From: Micromonospora fulviviridis
GTDB taxonomy: Bacteria > Actinomycetota > Actinomycetes > Mycobacteriales > Micromonosporaceae
DNA length: 64,000 nt
Assembly (NCBI RefSeq): GCF_014648395.1
Contig: NZ_BMRA01000001.1
Location: 186,001-250,000, forward strand
Direction: 5' to 3'
Under the pieces are notes generated by a model, which worked only from the letters and a program-made list of their open reading frames with translations, was not told the origin of the DNA and searched no databases. Shown piece by piece: positions 40,848 to 50,123 of this stretch (its first letter is position 1; every line of letters starts with the position of its first letter). The position numbers and the translations under genes were made by a program.

Positions 40848-41057
40848 AGGCCTGCTCCGCGGATGGGCACCCGGCCACCCGAGTTCCGCCTCTTCCGGTG
40901 CCCGGTGGACACGGGGTCGGATGCGGGCCCCGTGCGCGAGGTCGCAGGTCCGGGCTGTCCGGCTGGCCCGGGAAAACCCCGTGCCATGCCTAGACGCTAA
41001 TCGCCGGAGGCCCGGTCGGCTAGTGGTGCGTGTGGATCACTCACGGCGCGGCGGACC

Positions 41058-41092
41058 GGCCGGGATGCATGCCCCCTGCGCGCATCCCGGCC
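41058..41092 (-). terminator. Hairpin, second of a tandem terminator pair
   Basis: 11-base-pair perfect stem (GGCCGGGATGC and its complement) with a 13-base loop, downstream of the 41174-41940 gene pair. Confidence 0.6.
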
Positions 41093-41096
41093 GGCG

Positions 41097-41126
41097 GAGC
41101 CGTCGTCACCGGTCTGACGACGGCTC
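41097..41126 (-). terminator. Hairpin terminator after the 41174 gene
   Basis: 12-base-pair perfect stem (GAGCCGTCGTCA and its complement) with a 6-base loop, 48 bases past the stop codon in the direction of transcription. Confidence 0.75.
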
Positions 41127-41173
41127 CGACGGTGCGCGTCCGCCGCGGACGGCACACCGTGCTCTGGGGGACC

Positions 41174-41602
41174 TCAGCCCTGCCGCCGCACCAGGGTCCC
41201 GGTCCGCGGCCCACCGCCGGCCGCACCGAACGAGGAGCCGGTGTACGTGGTGCCCTGCCGGGTGGCCAGCCCGCCGAACTGGGCGGTCGCGGTCGCCCGC
41301 AGGGCCGGGCCGGACGAGGCCCGGGCGGTGACCGCGGCGGGGACGGCCGTGCCGGCGAACGGCGTGGTGCGCCCGGCCGGGGCGGTCACCACGGCCGGGG
41401 CGGGGCCGGCCAGCGCCGAGGTGATCGCGGCCTGGGCGTCGCGGCGGCGCCGGTTCCAGGCGCCCCGGTCGCCGTCGAAGTAGCCCTGCCGGTAGCCGAA
41501 CCGGTAGCCGATCCGGTAGCTGAGCTGGCCGTGCAGCCGGCCCGCCGCGTAGCAGGTCGAGCCGAGCACGAGGACCAGGACGACGGCCAGAAAGGGGCTC
41601 AT
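41174..41602 (-). CDS. Small membrane-anchored protein, unknown function
   Basis: 142-residue protein not recognised as a named family. An N-terminal transmembrane helix (SPFLAVVLVLVLGSTCYAAG) is followed by a Tyr/Gly/Arg-rich stretch (LSYRIGYRFGYRQGYFDGD) and an Ala/Thr/Gly-rich, probably disordered tail. The ATG overlaps the stop of the upstream gene by 4 bases (ATGA), so the two are coupled. GC-rich codon use matches the neighbours. Confidence 0.7.
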   Translation of the reverse strand: MSPFLAVVLVLVLGSTCYAAGRLHGQLSYRIGYRFGYRQGYFDGDRGAWNRRRRDAQAAITSALAGPAPAVVTAPAGRTTPFAGTAVPAAVTARASSGPALRATATAQFGGLATRQGTTYTGSSFGAAGGGPRTGTLVRRQG

Positions 41603-41940
41603 CGCTCGTCCGCCCCGGGCAGGGGGTCGACGACCAGCAGCCGCTCCAGGTCGGCGGTGCTGACCTCCTCGACCAGTTCGACGCTGATCCGGCAGCCGTC
41701 GACGATCACCTCGGCCACCGACGCCCGGCGGATCTCGCCGCCGGCGTCGTAGACCCGGACGCTCAGCTCGGGACAGCCGAGGTGGGTCCGCCAGGCGTCC
41801 CACTCGTCGCGGTCGCCGACGCTGAGGGAGAGGTAGCGGCAGCCCCGGGCGAGGTAGAGCCGCCACGGGGCGCTCAGCCCGGCGGTCACCCCCTCCGCGA
41901 TCAGGCCGAAGGCCTGCGCACGGGTCGCGAGCTCGGTCAC
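41599..41940 (-). CDS. Conserved-looking hypothetical protein
   Basis: 113-residue soluble protein of unknown function, GTG start. It has segments APWRLYLARGCRYLSLSVGD and SVRVYDAGGEIRRASVAEVI suggestive of a small alpha/beta domain. It is translationally coupled to the membrane-anchored gene at 41174. Two 17-base near-identical direct repeats lie just upstream (41986 and 42014) and may control it. Confidence 0.7.
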   Translation of the reverse strand: MTELATRAQAFGLIAEGVTAGLSAPWRLYLARGCRYLSLSVGDRDEWDAWRTHLGCPELSVRVYDAGGEIRRASVAEVIVDGCRISVELVEEVSTADLERLLVVDPLPGADER

Positions 41941-41985
41941 GAGACCCCCTCGACACCCGCGGAGTGACGCATGTGAGCACTCGTC

Positions 41986-42030
41986 GTCTCATGCACGTGA
42001 CACACCGTAAGTTGTCTCATGAGCGTGACA
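41986..42030. promoter_or_regulatory. Paired 17-base direct repeats, operator candidates
   Basis: GTCTCATGCACGTGACA (41986-42002) and GTCTCATGAGCGTGACA (42014-42030) are 28 bases apart start to start. They lie in the divergent region between the 41599-41940 gene and the broken XRE gene. The two differ at 2 positions. Confidence 0.55.
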
Positions 42031-42204
42031 GTATCAGCTTTTCGTCTGTTTACCGCCGTACTGGCGTCCATCTATTCTGGCCGGGTGACACCCCTCAGGA
42101 ACAGCGCTGGATCGTTTACCGAGAATCGTGGATCACCGTCACGTGGGCGTGACAGCAGCGTGCCGGGACGCGCCGCGGAGACCGACTGGTCGTACCGTCA
42201 CGGG

Positions 42205-42645
42205 GTGACCGAGACCGCCAACGCACGGAAGATCGCCTTCGCCACCTTCGTCCGCCGCGCGCTGGAGGACGCACGCGCCATGCGGGCCTGGAGCGGCACC
42301 GAGGTCTCCCGGCGTACCGGCGTCTCCCGCCAGACCATCAACCGGTGGGTACGCGGCGACTGAGCCAGCGACCCGGAGGCCGAGCGGGTGGTGGCCTTCT
42401 GCGAGGGGCTCGGGCTGAACCCGGCGGCCGCGTTCGCCGCCCTCGGCTGGGACCGCGCGGCCACCCCCCGCGCCACCCCCACGCCGCCGCCGATGGACCC
42501 GGACGTCGAGGCGCTGCTGCGCCGGCTGGTCGACCCGAACGTCTCCGACGCGGAGAAGTTCCACATCCGGGAAACCATTCGCTACCTCGCTTACCGCCCG
42601 ACACTCCCGGCCGATTCCGGAAAACGAGGCAGACAGGCCGGATAG
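42205..42645 (+). pseudogene. XRE-family regulator gene interrupted by an in-frame TGA
   Basis: Reading from GTG 42205, 52 codons encode a helix-turn-helix (AWSGTEVSRRTGVSRQTINR) ending WVRGD, then TGA at 42361-42363. The same frame continues with ASDPEAERVVAFCEGLGLNP and AAAFAALGWDRAATP up to a stop at 42645. The downstream part reads as the normal continuation of such regulators, where a Trp often follows the Gly-Asp (a TGG to TGA change would explain it). It could be a nonsense mutation, a sequencing error or programmed readthrough; the short product alone would still hold a complete DNA-binding helix pair. Function is unknown. Confidence 0.72.
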
Positions 42646-42824
42646 ACGACACTCCAGTTAGTTCCGCAAATGGCGAAAGAACGGCCGGACAGATCCTATC
42701 GATCCCCACCGGGCCCGGATCGGACGCGCTAGCGTCCCTGTTTGTACTGCTCGGGGCTCGTCGTCGGCGGGGGGACGGGACACAGCCGAACTCAGCCCTG
42801 CGGGACAGAAGGAGGGGTCTGTCC

Positions 42825-43178
42825 ATGACCCTGAAATGGTTGGCAGTCGTGGTCGCGGTGGTGTCGGTGACATCGTGCGTGACCGGCAACGTGGTGGTCG
42901 GCGTAGTGGACGGCGGGCAGCTTCCCCTGGTCGTCAACCTCTTCGCCCTCATCACGGCCGGCACCGCGGTGGTTCTCGCCGTCGTCGCCGAGCTGCACGA
43001 CCGGCTCAACGACCGGGTCAGCGCGCTCACCGAGTTCCTGGTGGCGCGGCTCAACGAGATCGAGGCGCACACCGGCGACCGGAACACCGGCTTCGTGGAG
43101 GGCTACCTGCTGAGCCACGGGCAGGAAGCGGCCGTGGTGCCGTTCGGGCGCCGGGGACGGGGAGCCGCCGAACGCTGA
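42825..43178 (+). CDS. Small membrane protein
   Basis: 117-residue protein with two hydrophobic helices (WLAVVVAVVSVTSCV and LPLVVNLFALITAGTAVVLA) and a cytoplasmic amphipathic tail (ELHDRLNDRVSALTEFLVAR, then GFVEGYLLSHGQEAAV). VTSC in the first helix matches a lipobox, but a second membrane helix makes a lipoprotein less likely. A strong AAGGAGGGG precedes the ATG. Upstream is the broken XRE gene; no family is recognised. Confidence 0.78.
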   Translation: MTLKWLAVVVAVVSVTSCVTGNVVVGVVDGGQLPLVVNLFALITAGTAVVLAVVAELHDRLNDRVSALTEFLVARLNEIEAHTGDRNTGFVEGYLLSHGQEAAVVPFGRRGRGAAER

Positions 43179-43235
43179 CCTTCCGCGTCGTTCCGACGTC
43201 ACATCTCGGCCACGAATACGCCCCCGTGACCGGGG

Positions 43236-43241
43236 TACGCT
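43236..43241 (+). promoter_or_regulatory. -10 hexamer of otsB, leaderless
   Basis: TACGCT lies 7 bases before the GTG at 43249; no ribosome binding site is present. Confidence 0.48.
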
Positions 43242-43248
43242 GTCGCGC

Positions 43249-44073
43249 GTGCCGCCGTTGAATCTGGGCAACCAGCAGCCGAACACCCCGTTGGACGCCG
43301 ACCACGCGTGGCGTGCCACCGCCGCCCGCGCGGGCGACATGGTGCTCTTCTTCGACTTCGACGGCACCCTCGCGCCGGTCGACGACGACCCGACCGCGGT
43401 CCAGCCCGCGCCGAAGGTGCTCGCCGCCCTGGAGGCGCTCGCCCCGCGGGTACGCCGGATCGCCATCGTCTCCGCCCGCCCGGTGGAGTTCCTCCGCGAC
43501 CACCTCGGCGGCCTCGCCGGCATCGACCTCTACGGCCTCTACGGCCTGGAGCACAGCCACTCCGGCGGCGAGACCGTCACCGAGCCGGCCGCCCTGCCCT
43601 GGGTGCCCACCATGGCCGAGCTGGCCGAGCAGGCCCGCGCCGAGTTGCCGCCCGGCGCCCTCGTGGAGTTCAAGCGGCTCTCCGTGGCGCTGCACTGGCG
43701 CACCGCGCCGCAGCTCGGCGACCTCGTGCAGGAGTGGGGCCGGGCCCGGGCCGAGCGGCTGGGCCTGCGCTGCCAGGCCGGGCGCATGGTGCTGGAGCTG
43801 AAGCCCCCGGTCGACCGGGACAAGGGCATGGTCATCGGCGAGGCGGTCCGCGACGCCGGCGGCGCCTGGTACTTCGGCGACGACGTCTCCGACATCAAGG
43901 CGTTCGCGGCGCTGCGCGCCCGGGCCGCCACCGACCCGCAGTTCCTCGGCGTCTGCGTCGCGGTGGCGAACCCGGAGACCGGCCACGAGGTGGCCGACGC
44001 CGCCGACCTGACCCTGGACTCCCCCGCCGCCCTCGGCGACTTCCTCACCGAGGCACTGCCCCACCTGACCTGA
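43249..44073 (+). CDS. otsB: Trehalose-6-phosphate phosphatase
   Basis: 274-residue HAD-superfamily phosphatase releasing trehalose from trehalose 6-phosphate. Motif I is FFDFDGTLAPV (Asp36 and Asp38), motif II lies near RRIAIVSARPVEFL, and motif IV is WYFGDDVSDIKAFAAL. The cap carries GLYGLEHSHSGGE and RLSVALHWR, both typical of OtsB. No otsA is in the window. A palindromic terminator follows within 2 bases of the stop codon. Confidence 0.95.
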   Translation: MPPLNLGNQQPNTPLDADHAWRATAARAGDMVLFFDFDGTLAPVDDDPTAVQPAPKVLAALEALAPRVRRIAIVSARPVEFLRDHLGGLAGIDLYGLYGLEHSHSGGETVTEPAALPWVPTMAELAEQARAELPPGALVEFKRLSVALHWRTAPQLGDLVQEWGRARAERLGLRCQAGRMVLELKPPVDRDKGMVIGEAVRDAGGAWYFGDDVSDIKAFAALRARAATDPQFLGVCVAVANPETGHEVADAADLTLDSPAALGDFLTEALPHLT

Positions 44074-44074
44074 G

Positions 44075-44090
44075 CGCCCCCGCGGGGGCG
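44075..44090. terminator. Short GC palindrome terminator between otsB and convergent gene
   Basis: CGCCCCCGCGGGGGCG is a perfect 16-base palindrome filling the 20-base gap between convergent stop codons. Confidence 0.65.
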
Positions 44091-44093
44091 GGG

Positions 44094-44867
<774 letters not shown>

Positions 44868-44895
44868 CTTGCAGGGTAGCGACCCGCGCGGAAGA

Positions 44896-46041
44896 TCAGT
44901 GTCTCGGTGGCGTATCGCCGGATGCGAGGCCGATGCCGATCATGCCCAGGGTGCGGGCGTCGAGACGTCCGTCACCCAGTCCCAGCTCCACCACGGTCCG
45001 GTAGACCCGCTCGTCACGGCGGGCGGCGCGCACCGCCGCGTCCACCACCCACCGGCGCCGGGCCAGCCAGGCCGCCACCGAACTGTGCCGCAGGTGGGTG
45101 CCGAGCCGGCGGCGCAGCGCGTGGGCGTACCGGCTGGCCGCCCGGTCCGGGGCGCCGGCCGCGGCCGCGCCGGCCAGGGCCCCGGAGCGCAGCGCGTAGA
45201 AGATGCCCTCGCCGGTGAACGGATTGATCAGCGAGAGCGCGTCGCCGGCCAGCACCACCCGGCCCCGCCCCGGCGCCGGCCGGTGGGTGGAGAGCGGCAG
45301 GTGGTGGGCGCGCAGGTCGGTCACCGCCGCCGGGTCGGTGCCGGGGTGCAGGGCGGCCAGCCGGTCCAGCAGGTGCGCGCGGGTCAGCGGCTCGCCGCGC
45401 AGCACCTCCCCGTACCCGACGTTCGCCCGGCCGTCACCGATCGGGAAGGACCAGGCGTACGCCGGCCAGCGCGGCGACGAGGTGACGATGAGCTGCTCGG
45501 GCGGGCCGGGGAGCGCCGGGGCGTAGCCCCGGATGGCGAGGGCGAGGTGCCGGTCCGGGTTCACCGGGTGGCCGAGCGTCCGGCGCAGCACGGAGCCGGC
45601 CCCGTCCGCCCCGACCACCGCCCGCGCGGCCAGTTCCCCGTCGAGCACCACCCGGTCGTCGCACACCTCCACCGTGCGTACGGTGTGCCGGCGCAGCTCC
45701 GCACCGGCCGCCGTCGCCGCCGCCACCAGCCGCGCGTCGAACACCCGCCGGGGCACCGTGTACGCGGGCCGGGGCAGCGCCCGGGCCACCGTGCCGCCAC
45801 CGGGGCCGACCAGGCGCAGCGCGGGCAGCGGGGCGTACCCGTCGACCGCCCCGCGCACCCCCAGCTCGGCGAGGACGTCCAGGGCGTGCGCGGCGATGCC
45901 GTCCCCGCACGCCTTGTCCCGGGGGAAGTCGTACCGGTCGAGCAGCAGCACCCGCCCCGCCCCCGCACGCCGCGCCGCCAGGGCGGCCGCCGCCCCCGCC
46001 GGCCCTCCCCCGACAACGATCACGTCCCAGAACTCCCCCAC
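44896..46041 (-). CDS. Geranylgeranyl reductase family FAD-dependent oxidoreductase
   Basis: 381-residue flavoprotein. The FAD motif DVIVVGGGPAGAAAALAARR, the RYDFPRDKACGDGI motif typical of geranylgeranyl reductases, and GRVVLAGDALSLINPFTGEG near residue 270 are all clear. These enzymes saturate isoprenoid double bonds in lipids or quinones. The gene is transcribed with the adjacent Z-isoprenyl synthase, so a polyprenyl or menaquinone tail is a likely substrate (inference). The GTG start has GGGGAGG upstream. Confidence 0.92.
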   Translation of the reverse strand: MGEFWDVIVVGGGPAGAAAALAARRAGAGRVLLLDRYDFPRDKACGDGIAAHALDVLAELGVRGAVDGYAPLPALRLVGPGGGTVARALPRPAYTVPRRVFDARLVAAATAAGAELRRHTVRTVEVCDDRVVLDGELAARAVVGADGAGSVLRRTLGHPVNPDRHLALAIRGYAPALPGPPEQLIVTSSPRWPAYAWSFPIGDGRANVGYGEVLRGEPLTRAHLLDRLAALHPGTDPAAVTDLRAHHLPLSTHRPAPGRGRVVLAGDALSLINPFTGEGIFYALRSGALAGAAAAGAPDRAASRYAHALRRRLGTHLRHSSVAAWLARRRWVVDAAVRAARRDERVYRTVVELGLGDGRLDARTLGMIGIGLASGDTPPRH

Positions 46042-46098
46042 CCCGCCATCCTCCCCGCAGTGCCCCGCCCTCCCGGCACGCCGCGCCCGCCCACCCCC

Positions 46099-46157
46099 GT
46101 CGATCATGAAGTTGGCGGCGCCAAGGAGATCGATATCGCCGCCACCCCCATGATCAC
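46099..46157. repeat. Dispersed palindromic repeat, family A, copy 3
   Basis: Left end GTCGATCATGAAGTTGGCGG; right end on the other strand GGTGATCATGGGGGTGGCGG. The centre GGAGATCGATATCGCCG is nearly that of copy 2. Confidence 0.82.
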
Positions 46158-46200
46158 CAGTGCGCGGCCGCAGCCCGCGGTCCCTGGCCCGACCCGTCGG

Positions 46201-46260
46201 GTTGATCAAGAGGTTTGCGTCAGGGAACGGCCGGATTGTGACGCGAACTTCTTGATCAAC
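46201..46260. repeat. Dispersed palindromic repeat, family A, copy 4
   Basis: 60-base inverted repeat with ends GTTGATCAAGAGGTTTGCGT and, on the other strand, GTTGATCAAGAAGTTCGCGT. It contains the stop codon (46256-46258) of the membrane protein gene to its right. Confidence 0.85.
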
Positions 46261-47128
46261 GGGGCGAGGGCGGTGGGGTGGGTGGGGTGGTGGGGGTGGT
46301 GCGGTGGAGGGAGTACAGGGTCAACAGGGCGGCTGTCAGGAGGGGGGTGCCGTCGCGGATGAGGCCGTCCAGGCCGAGGAGCCACCAGCAGAGGGGGAGG
46401 TCTATGGCGAGGGTGCCCAGGGTGATGACGACCAGCAGCTTGCGGGCCCAGGGGCGGTCGCGCATCAGGAAGGCGGTGCAGAACAGCACCGCGTAGCTGA
46501 CCGCGATGCCGGCGGCGAACCAGAACAGCACGGCCGGCACGGCGCTGATCCGCCCGTCCAGGATGGATCCGGTCGCGATCAGGGCCGGGACCAGCATCAG
46601 CGGGCTGTAGGTGAAGGCGGCGACCCGGGCGGTGAGCAGCCAGCCGGTGACCGGCGGGCGCTTCGGCACGACCTCCCGCCAGGAGATCACCCCGCCCTCG
46701 ACGACCAGGCCCTTGCGGTGCCGGACCAGGTGCCCGCCGACCGCGTCGGAGCGGTAGAGCAGCGCCACCACCGCGACGCAGAGCGCGGTGAGCACCCCGA
46801 AACCGAGCAGGCCGGGCAGCGGTGGCACCCCCGCCCGGGGTACGACCAGCCGCCCGATCGCGAAGACCGTGGTCACCGCGAGGATCAGCCCGAACGGCTT
46901 CGCCACCGCCCGGCCGCGCTTGACGTGCCCGATCAGCACGAGGAAACCCAGCGACCGCAGCATCGCCCAGCCGGTGCGGACGGCGAGGCCGAACTCCTGC
47001 TCCGGGGCGTACCAGTAGTTGAGCAGCTCGACCACGACGGTGGCCGCCGCCGTCACGGCGAGCAGGGTGGTCAGGACCCGGACGGCGGACGGCCGCCGGA
47101 CCTCGACAGGTTCGGCGGCCGTCCTCAT
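46256..47128 (-). CDS. Polytopic membrane protein, unknown function
   Basis: 290-residue protein with about eight predicted membrane helices, for example VLTTLLAVTAAATVVVELLN and LLGFGVLTALCVAVVALLY. A charged loop HLVRHRKGLVVEGGVISWRE lies in the middle, and the C-terminus is Thr/Pro-rich. No transporter signature is recognised. Its last codon and stop (CGT TGA) are contributed by a family A repeat, as in mazG. Confidence 0.75.
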   Translation of the reverse strand: MRTAAEPVEVRRPSAVRVLTTLLAVTAAATVVVELLNYWYAPEQEFGLAVRTGWAMLRSLGFLVLIGHVKRGRAVAKPFGLILAVTTVFAIGRLVVPRAGVPPLPGLLGFGVLTALCVAVVALLYRSDAVGGHLVRHRKGLVVEGGVISWREVVPKRPPVTGWLLTARVAAFTYSPLMLVPALIATGSILDGRISAVPAVLFWFAAGIAVSYAVLFCTAFLMRDRPWARKLLVVITLGTLAIDLPLCWWLLGLDGLIRDGTPLLTAALLTLYSLHRTTPTTPPTPPPSPR

Positions 47129-47167
47129 GGCATCCGGTGTTGCCCGGTGCGGGCTTCCGTCACACCT

Positions 47168-49009
47168 CTACTTCTGCGGCTCCGCGTCGAGCCGGGCGCG
47201 CAGCGCGTCCAGCTCGGCCCAGAGGACGCCGGGGAGCTTGTCGCCGAACTTCTCGAACCACTCGGTGACCAGCGGCAGCTCGTTGCGCCACTCCTCCGGG
47301 TCGACCTTGAGCGCGATCCGGACGTCCTCCGGGGTCATGTCCAGGCCCTCGACGTCCAGCGCGTCCTGGGCGGGGACCATGCCGATCGGGGTCTCGACCG
47401 CCTCGGCCCGACCCTCCAGGCGCTCAATGACCCACTTGAGCACCCGGGAGTTCTCGCCGAAGCCCGGCCAGAGGAAGTTGCCCTCGGCGTCCTTGCGGAA
47501 CCAGTTGACGTAGTAGATCTTCGGCAGCTTGGCCTCGTCGCCGTCGGCGCCCTTGCCCATCTCGATCCAGTGCCGGAAGTAGTCGCCGGCGTGGTAGCCG
47601 ATGAACGGCAGCATGGCCATCGGGTCGCGGCGGACCACACCGACCGCGCCGGACGCGGCGGCCGTGGTCTCCGAGGAGAGCGTGGCACCCATGTAGACGC
47701 CGTGCACCCAGTCGCGGGCTTCGGTGACCAGCGGGATGGTGTCCCGGCGACGGCCGCCGAAGAGGATCGCGTCGATCGGCACGCCGTTCGGGTCGTAGTA
47801 GTCGTCGGCCAGGATCGGGCACTGGGTGATCGGGGTGCAGAACCGGCTGTTCGCGTGCGAGGAGAGGCTGTCGCTCTCCGGCGTCCAGTCGTTGCCCTTC
47901 CAGTCGATCAGGTGCGCCGGCGGCTCACCCATGCCCTCCCACCAGATGTCGCCGTCGTCGGTGAGCGCCACGTTGGTGAAGATGGAGTTGCCGCGGTCCA
48001 GCGTCCGCATGGCGTTGGCGTTGGTCTTCCAGTCGGTGCCGGGCGCCACGCCGAAGAGGCCGTACTCCGGGTTGACCGCGTAGAGGCGGCCGTCCGGGCC
48101 GAACCGCATCCAGGCGATGTCGTCACCGATCGTCTCGACCTTCCAGCCCGGGATGGTCGGCTCCAGCATGGCCAGGTTGGTCTTGCCGCAGGCGGACGGG
48201 AAGGCGCCCGCGATGTGGTAGACCTTGCCCTCCGGCGAGGTGATCTTGAGGATCAGCATGTGCTCGGCGAGCCAGCCCTCGTCGCGACCCATCACGCTGG
48301 CGATCCGGAGCGAGTAGCACTTCTTGCCGAGCAGCGAGTTGCCGCCGTAGCCGGAGCCGTAGGACCAGATCTCCCGGGTCTCCGGGAAGTGCGAGATGTA
48401 CTTGGTCTCGTTGCACGGCCAGGCCACGTCCTGCTGGCCCGGCTCCAGCGGGGCGCCGATCGAGTGCAGCGCGTGCACGAAGTCGGCGTCGTCCCCCATC
48501 GCCTCCAGGACCTTCGCGCCCATCCGGGTCATGATGCGCATCGAGGCGACCACGTACGGGCTGTCGGTGATCTCGACGCCGAACATGGGGCTCTCGGCCT
48601 CGACCGGACCCATGCAGAACGGGATGACGTACATGGTGCGCCCGCGCATGGACCCGCGGTACAGCTCGGTCATCGTCCGCTTCATCTCGGCCGGCGCCAT
48701 CCAGTTGTTGGTGGGGCCCGCGTCCGCCTCGTCGGCGGAGCAGATGAAGGTGCGCTCCTCGACCCGGGCGACGTCCGTCGGGTCCGTCCGCGCGTAGAAC
48801 GAGTTGGGCTTCTTCTCGGGATTCAGCCGGATCAGGGTGCCGTTCTCGACGAGCTCGTCGGTGAGGCGGCGCCACTCCTCATCGGACCCGTCCACCCAGA
48901 CCACGCGGTCGGGGGTGGTCAGTTCCGCGACCTCACGAACCCAGGCGAGCAGTTTGGGGTGGGACGTCGGGGCCTGATCGATACCCCGAACAGTAGCCGG
49001 AGCAACCAT
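47168..49009 (-). CDS. pckG: Phosphoenolpyruvate carboxykinase (GTP)
   Basis: 613-residue GTP-dependent enzyme converting oxaloacetate to PEP. The nucleotide P-loop and reactive Cys lie in [20 protein letters not shown] (about 268-287), with the PEP-binding [15 protein letters not shown] before it and [18 protein letters not shown] after it. The ATG at 49009 follows AAGGAGATG. A CGCAA-type palindrome about 210 bases upstream may be an operator. It opposes the PEP carboxylase at 18504 and works with enolase and GlpX in gluconeogenesis. Confidence 0.97.
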   Translation of the reverse strand: MVAPATVRGIDQAPTSHPKLLAWVREVAELTTPDRVVWVDGSDEEWRRLTDELVENGTLIRLNPEKKPNSFYARTDPTDVARVEERTFICSADEADAGPTNNWMAPAEMKRTMTELYRGSMRGRTMYVIPFCMGPVEAESPMFGVEITDSPYVVASMRIMTRMGAKVLEAMGDDADFVHALHSIGAPLEPGQQDVAWPCNETKYISHFPETREIWSYGSGYGGNSLLGKKCYSLRIASVMGRDEGWLAEHMLILKITSPEGKVYHIAGAFPSACGKTNLAMLEPTIPGWKVETIGDDIAWMRFGPDGRLYAVNPEYGLFGVAPGTDWKTNANAMRTLDRGNSIFTNVALTDDGDIWWEGMGEPPAHLIDWKGNDWTPESDSLSSHANSRFCTPITQCPILADDYYDPNGVPIDAILFGGRRRDTIPLVTEARDWVHGVYMGATLSSETTAAASGAVGVVRRDPMAMLPFIGYHAGDYFRHWIEMGKGADGDEAKLPKIYYVNWFRKDAEGNFLWPGFGENSRVLKWVIERLEGRAEAVETPIGMVPAQDALDVEGLDMTPEDVRIALKVDPEEWRNELPLVTEWFEKFGDKLPGVLWAELDALRARLDAEPQK

Positions 49010-49216
49010 GTCACATCTCCTTGTGGTCGACGCTGACCGATGTATGGGATGCACGAGTTCTGGCGAGCCGGTGCGCCGCCTTCGTGGAAACCTGGGATTG
49101 GCCTCAGCGTAAACCGGGCTGCCTCCCCAGTCAGTGGGACTGGTTGTGAAGAACTGCACAAGGTAGGGCCACGCTGCGGCATCGCGATCTCTTACCCGCT
49201 TTCGCGCGCAGTTTCA

Positions 49217-49229
49217 CGCAAATCTTGCG
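49217..49229. promoter_or_regulatory. Operator-like palindrome upstream of pckG
   Basis: CGCAAATCTTGCG (5-base arms, 3-base centre) lies in an AT-richer patch about 210 bases before pckG. Confidence 0.35.
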
Positions 49230-49499
49230 ATGAACCTCCGACGGCCCGGGACTTCGCCAACCCGGCGGAGGCGTCGGATGCGGGGAAGCTGACCCTCATG
49301 TCACGAACGACGATTCCGTGATCCGGTCCACAATTTCGTACTCCCGGTCACGCTCCGCTCACGGATATCGGAAACGGACGGCGGCACCGGAAGGGGTCCG
49401 GCGCGCGTACCCGGCGCCGGCCGGCCACGCGCGCGTGGCGCGCCGGGACGGCGGACCGCCGACTCGCCGTAGCGGCCGGTCCCGGAAGCGCGCACCCGG

Positions 49500-49505
49500 T
49501 ACTCT
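49500..49505 (+). promoter_or_regulatory. -10 hexamer of GtrA gene 1, leaderless
   Basis: TACTCT lies exactly 6 bases before the GTG at 49512, which supports that GTG over the ATG at 49524. Confidence 0.5.
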
Positions 49506-49511
49506 CGGCGG

Positions 49512-50060
49512 GTGGCCGCGACGATGACCGGGGACCAACCGGGGGCTCCGCAGACCCGTCGAGGTCTGATCGGCGCCCTCATCGACCGCTTCGGTCACCT
49601 CGTGCGCGAGATGAGCAAGTTCGCCACCGTCGGCGGCTTCGCCTTCCTCGTCGACTTCGCCCTCTTCAACTACCTGGCGAGCGTGCGGCACATGCCGCCG
49701 GTGGCGGCCAAGACCATCTCCACCGTCATCGCGGCCACCCTGGCGTTCCTGGGCAACCGGTTCTGGACCTGGCGGCACCGCCAGCGCTCCCACCCCGCGC
49801 GGGAGTACGCGCTGTTCTTCTTCTTCAACGGGGTGGGCCTCGGCATCGCGGTGGCCTGTCTCGCGATCAGCCGCTACGGGCTCGGCGCCATCTGGCCCGA
49901 GGTGTTCCAGACCCCGCTGGCCGACAACATCGCCAGCTTCATCGTCGGCACCGGCCTGGGGACACTGTTCCGGTTCTGGTCGTACCGACGGTTCGTTTTC
50001 GTCGAGGCGGGAACTCCCCCCGTTCCGGCGACGAGCCGCGACCGAGAGTCCGGGGCGTGA
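49512..50060 (+). CDS. GtrA family membrane protein 1
   Basis: 182-residue four-helix membrane protein of the GtrA group, which in other bacteria helps flip lipid-linked sugars for surface glycans. MSKFATVGGFAFLVDFALFN and FRFWSYRRFVF are characteristic, as is GNRFWTWRHR after helix 2. A second GtrA gene follows after 63 bases. The start at GTG 49512 is chosen from the leaderless -10 spacing; ATG 49524 is the alternative. The glycolipid is unknown. Confidence 0.92.
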   Translation: MAATMTGDQPGAPQTRRGLIGALIDRFGHLVREMSKFATVGGFAFLVDFALFNYLASVRHMPPVAAKTISTVIAATLAFLGNRFWTWRHRQRSHPAREYALFFFFNGVGLGIAVACLAISRYGLGAIWPEVFQTPLADNIASFIVGTGLGTLFRFWSYRRFVFVEAGTPPVPATSRDRESGA

Positions 50061-50110
50061 CCCACCGCCCATCCCGTCCTGCCGGGCCCAGCCGGCCCTG
50101 CCCACTGCCC

Positions 50111-50116
50111 TAAGGT
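50111..50116 (+). promoter_or_regulatory. -10 hexamer of GtrA gene 2, leaderless
   Basis: TAAGGT lies 7 bases before the ATG at 50124. It also resembles a weak ribosome binding site, so the call is tentative. Confidence 0.4.
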
Positions 50117-50123
50117 GTTCCGC

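Larger units (their letters stand above)
40848..41173. other. Intergenic region with two tandem hairpins
   Basis: 326 bases without a gene between the PhoH2 start and the next minus-strand gene end. It holds the phoH promoter region and two strong hairpins (41058-41092 and 41097-41126). Confidence 0.7.
49010..49511. other. Long divergent intergenic region
   Basis: 502 bases between pckG and the first GtrA gene. It is AT-richer than the surroundings around 49190-49240 and 49310-49340. It holds the pckG leader, one operator-like palindrome and the GtrA promoter; no convincing gene is seen in it. Confidence 0.6.

Noticed and set aside
49040..49321. A 93-codon open frame in the pckG-GtrA intergenic region
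   Set aside because: Mixed third-position composition, no ribosome binding site, and it overlaps regulatory-looking sequence including a palindrome.
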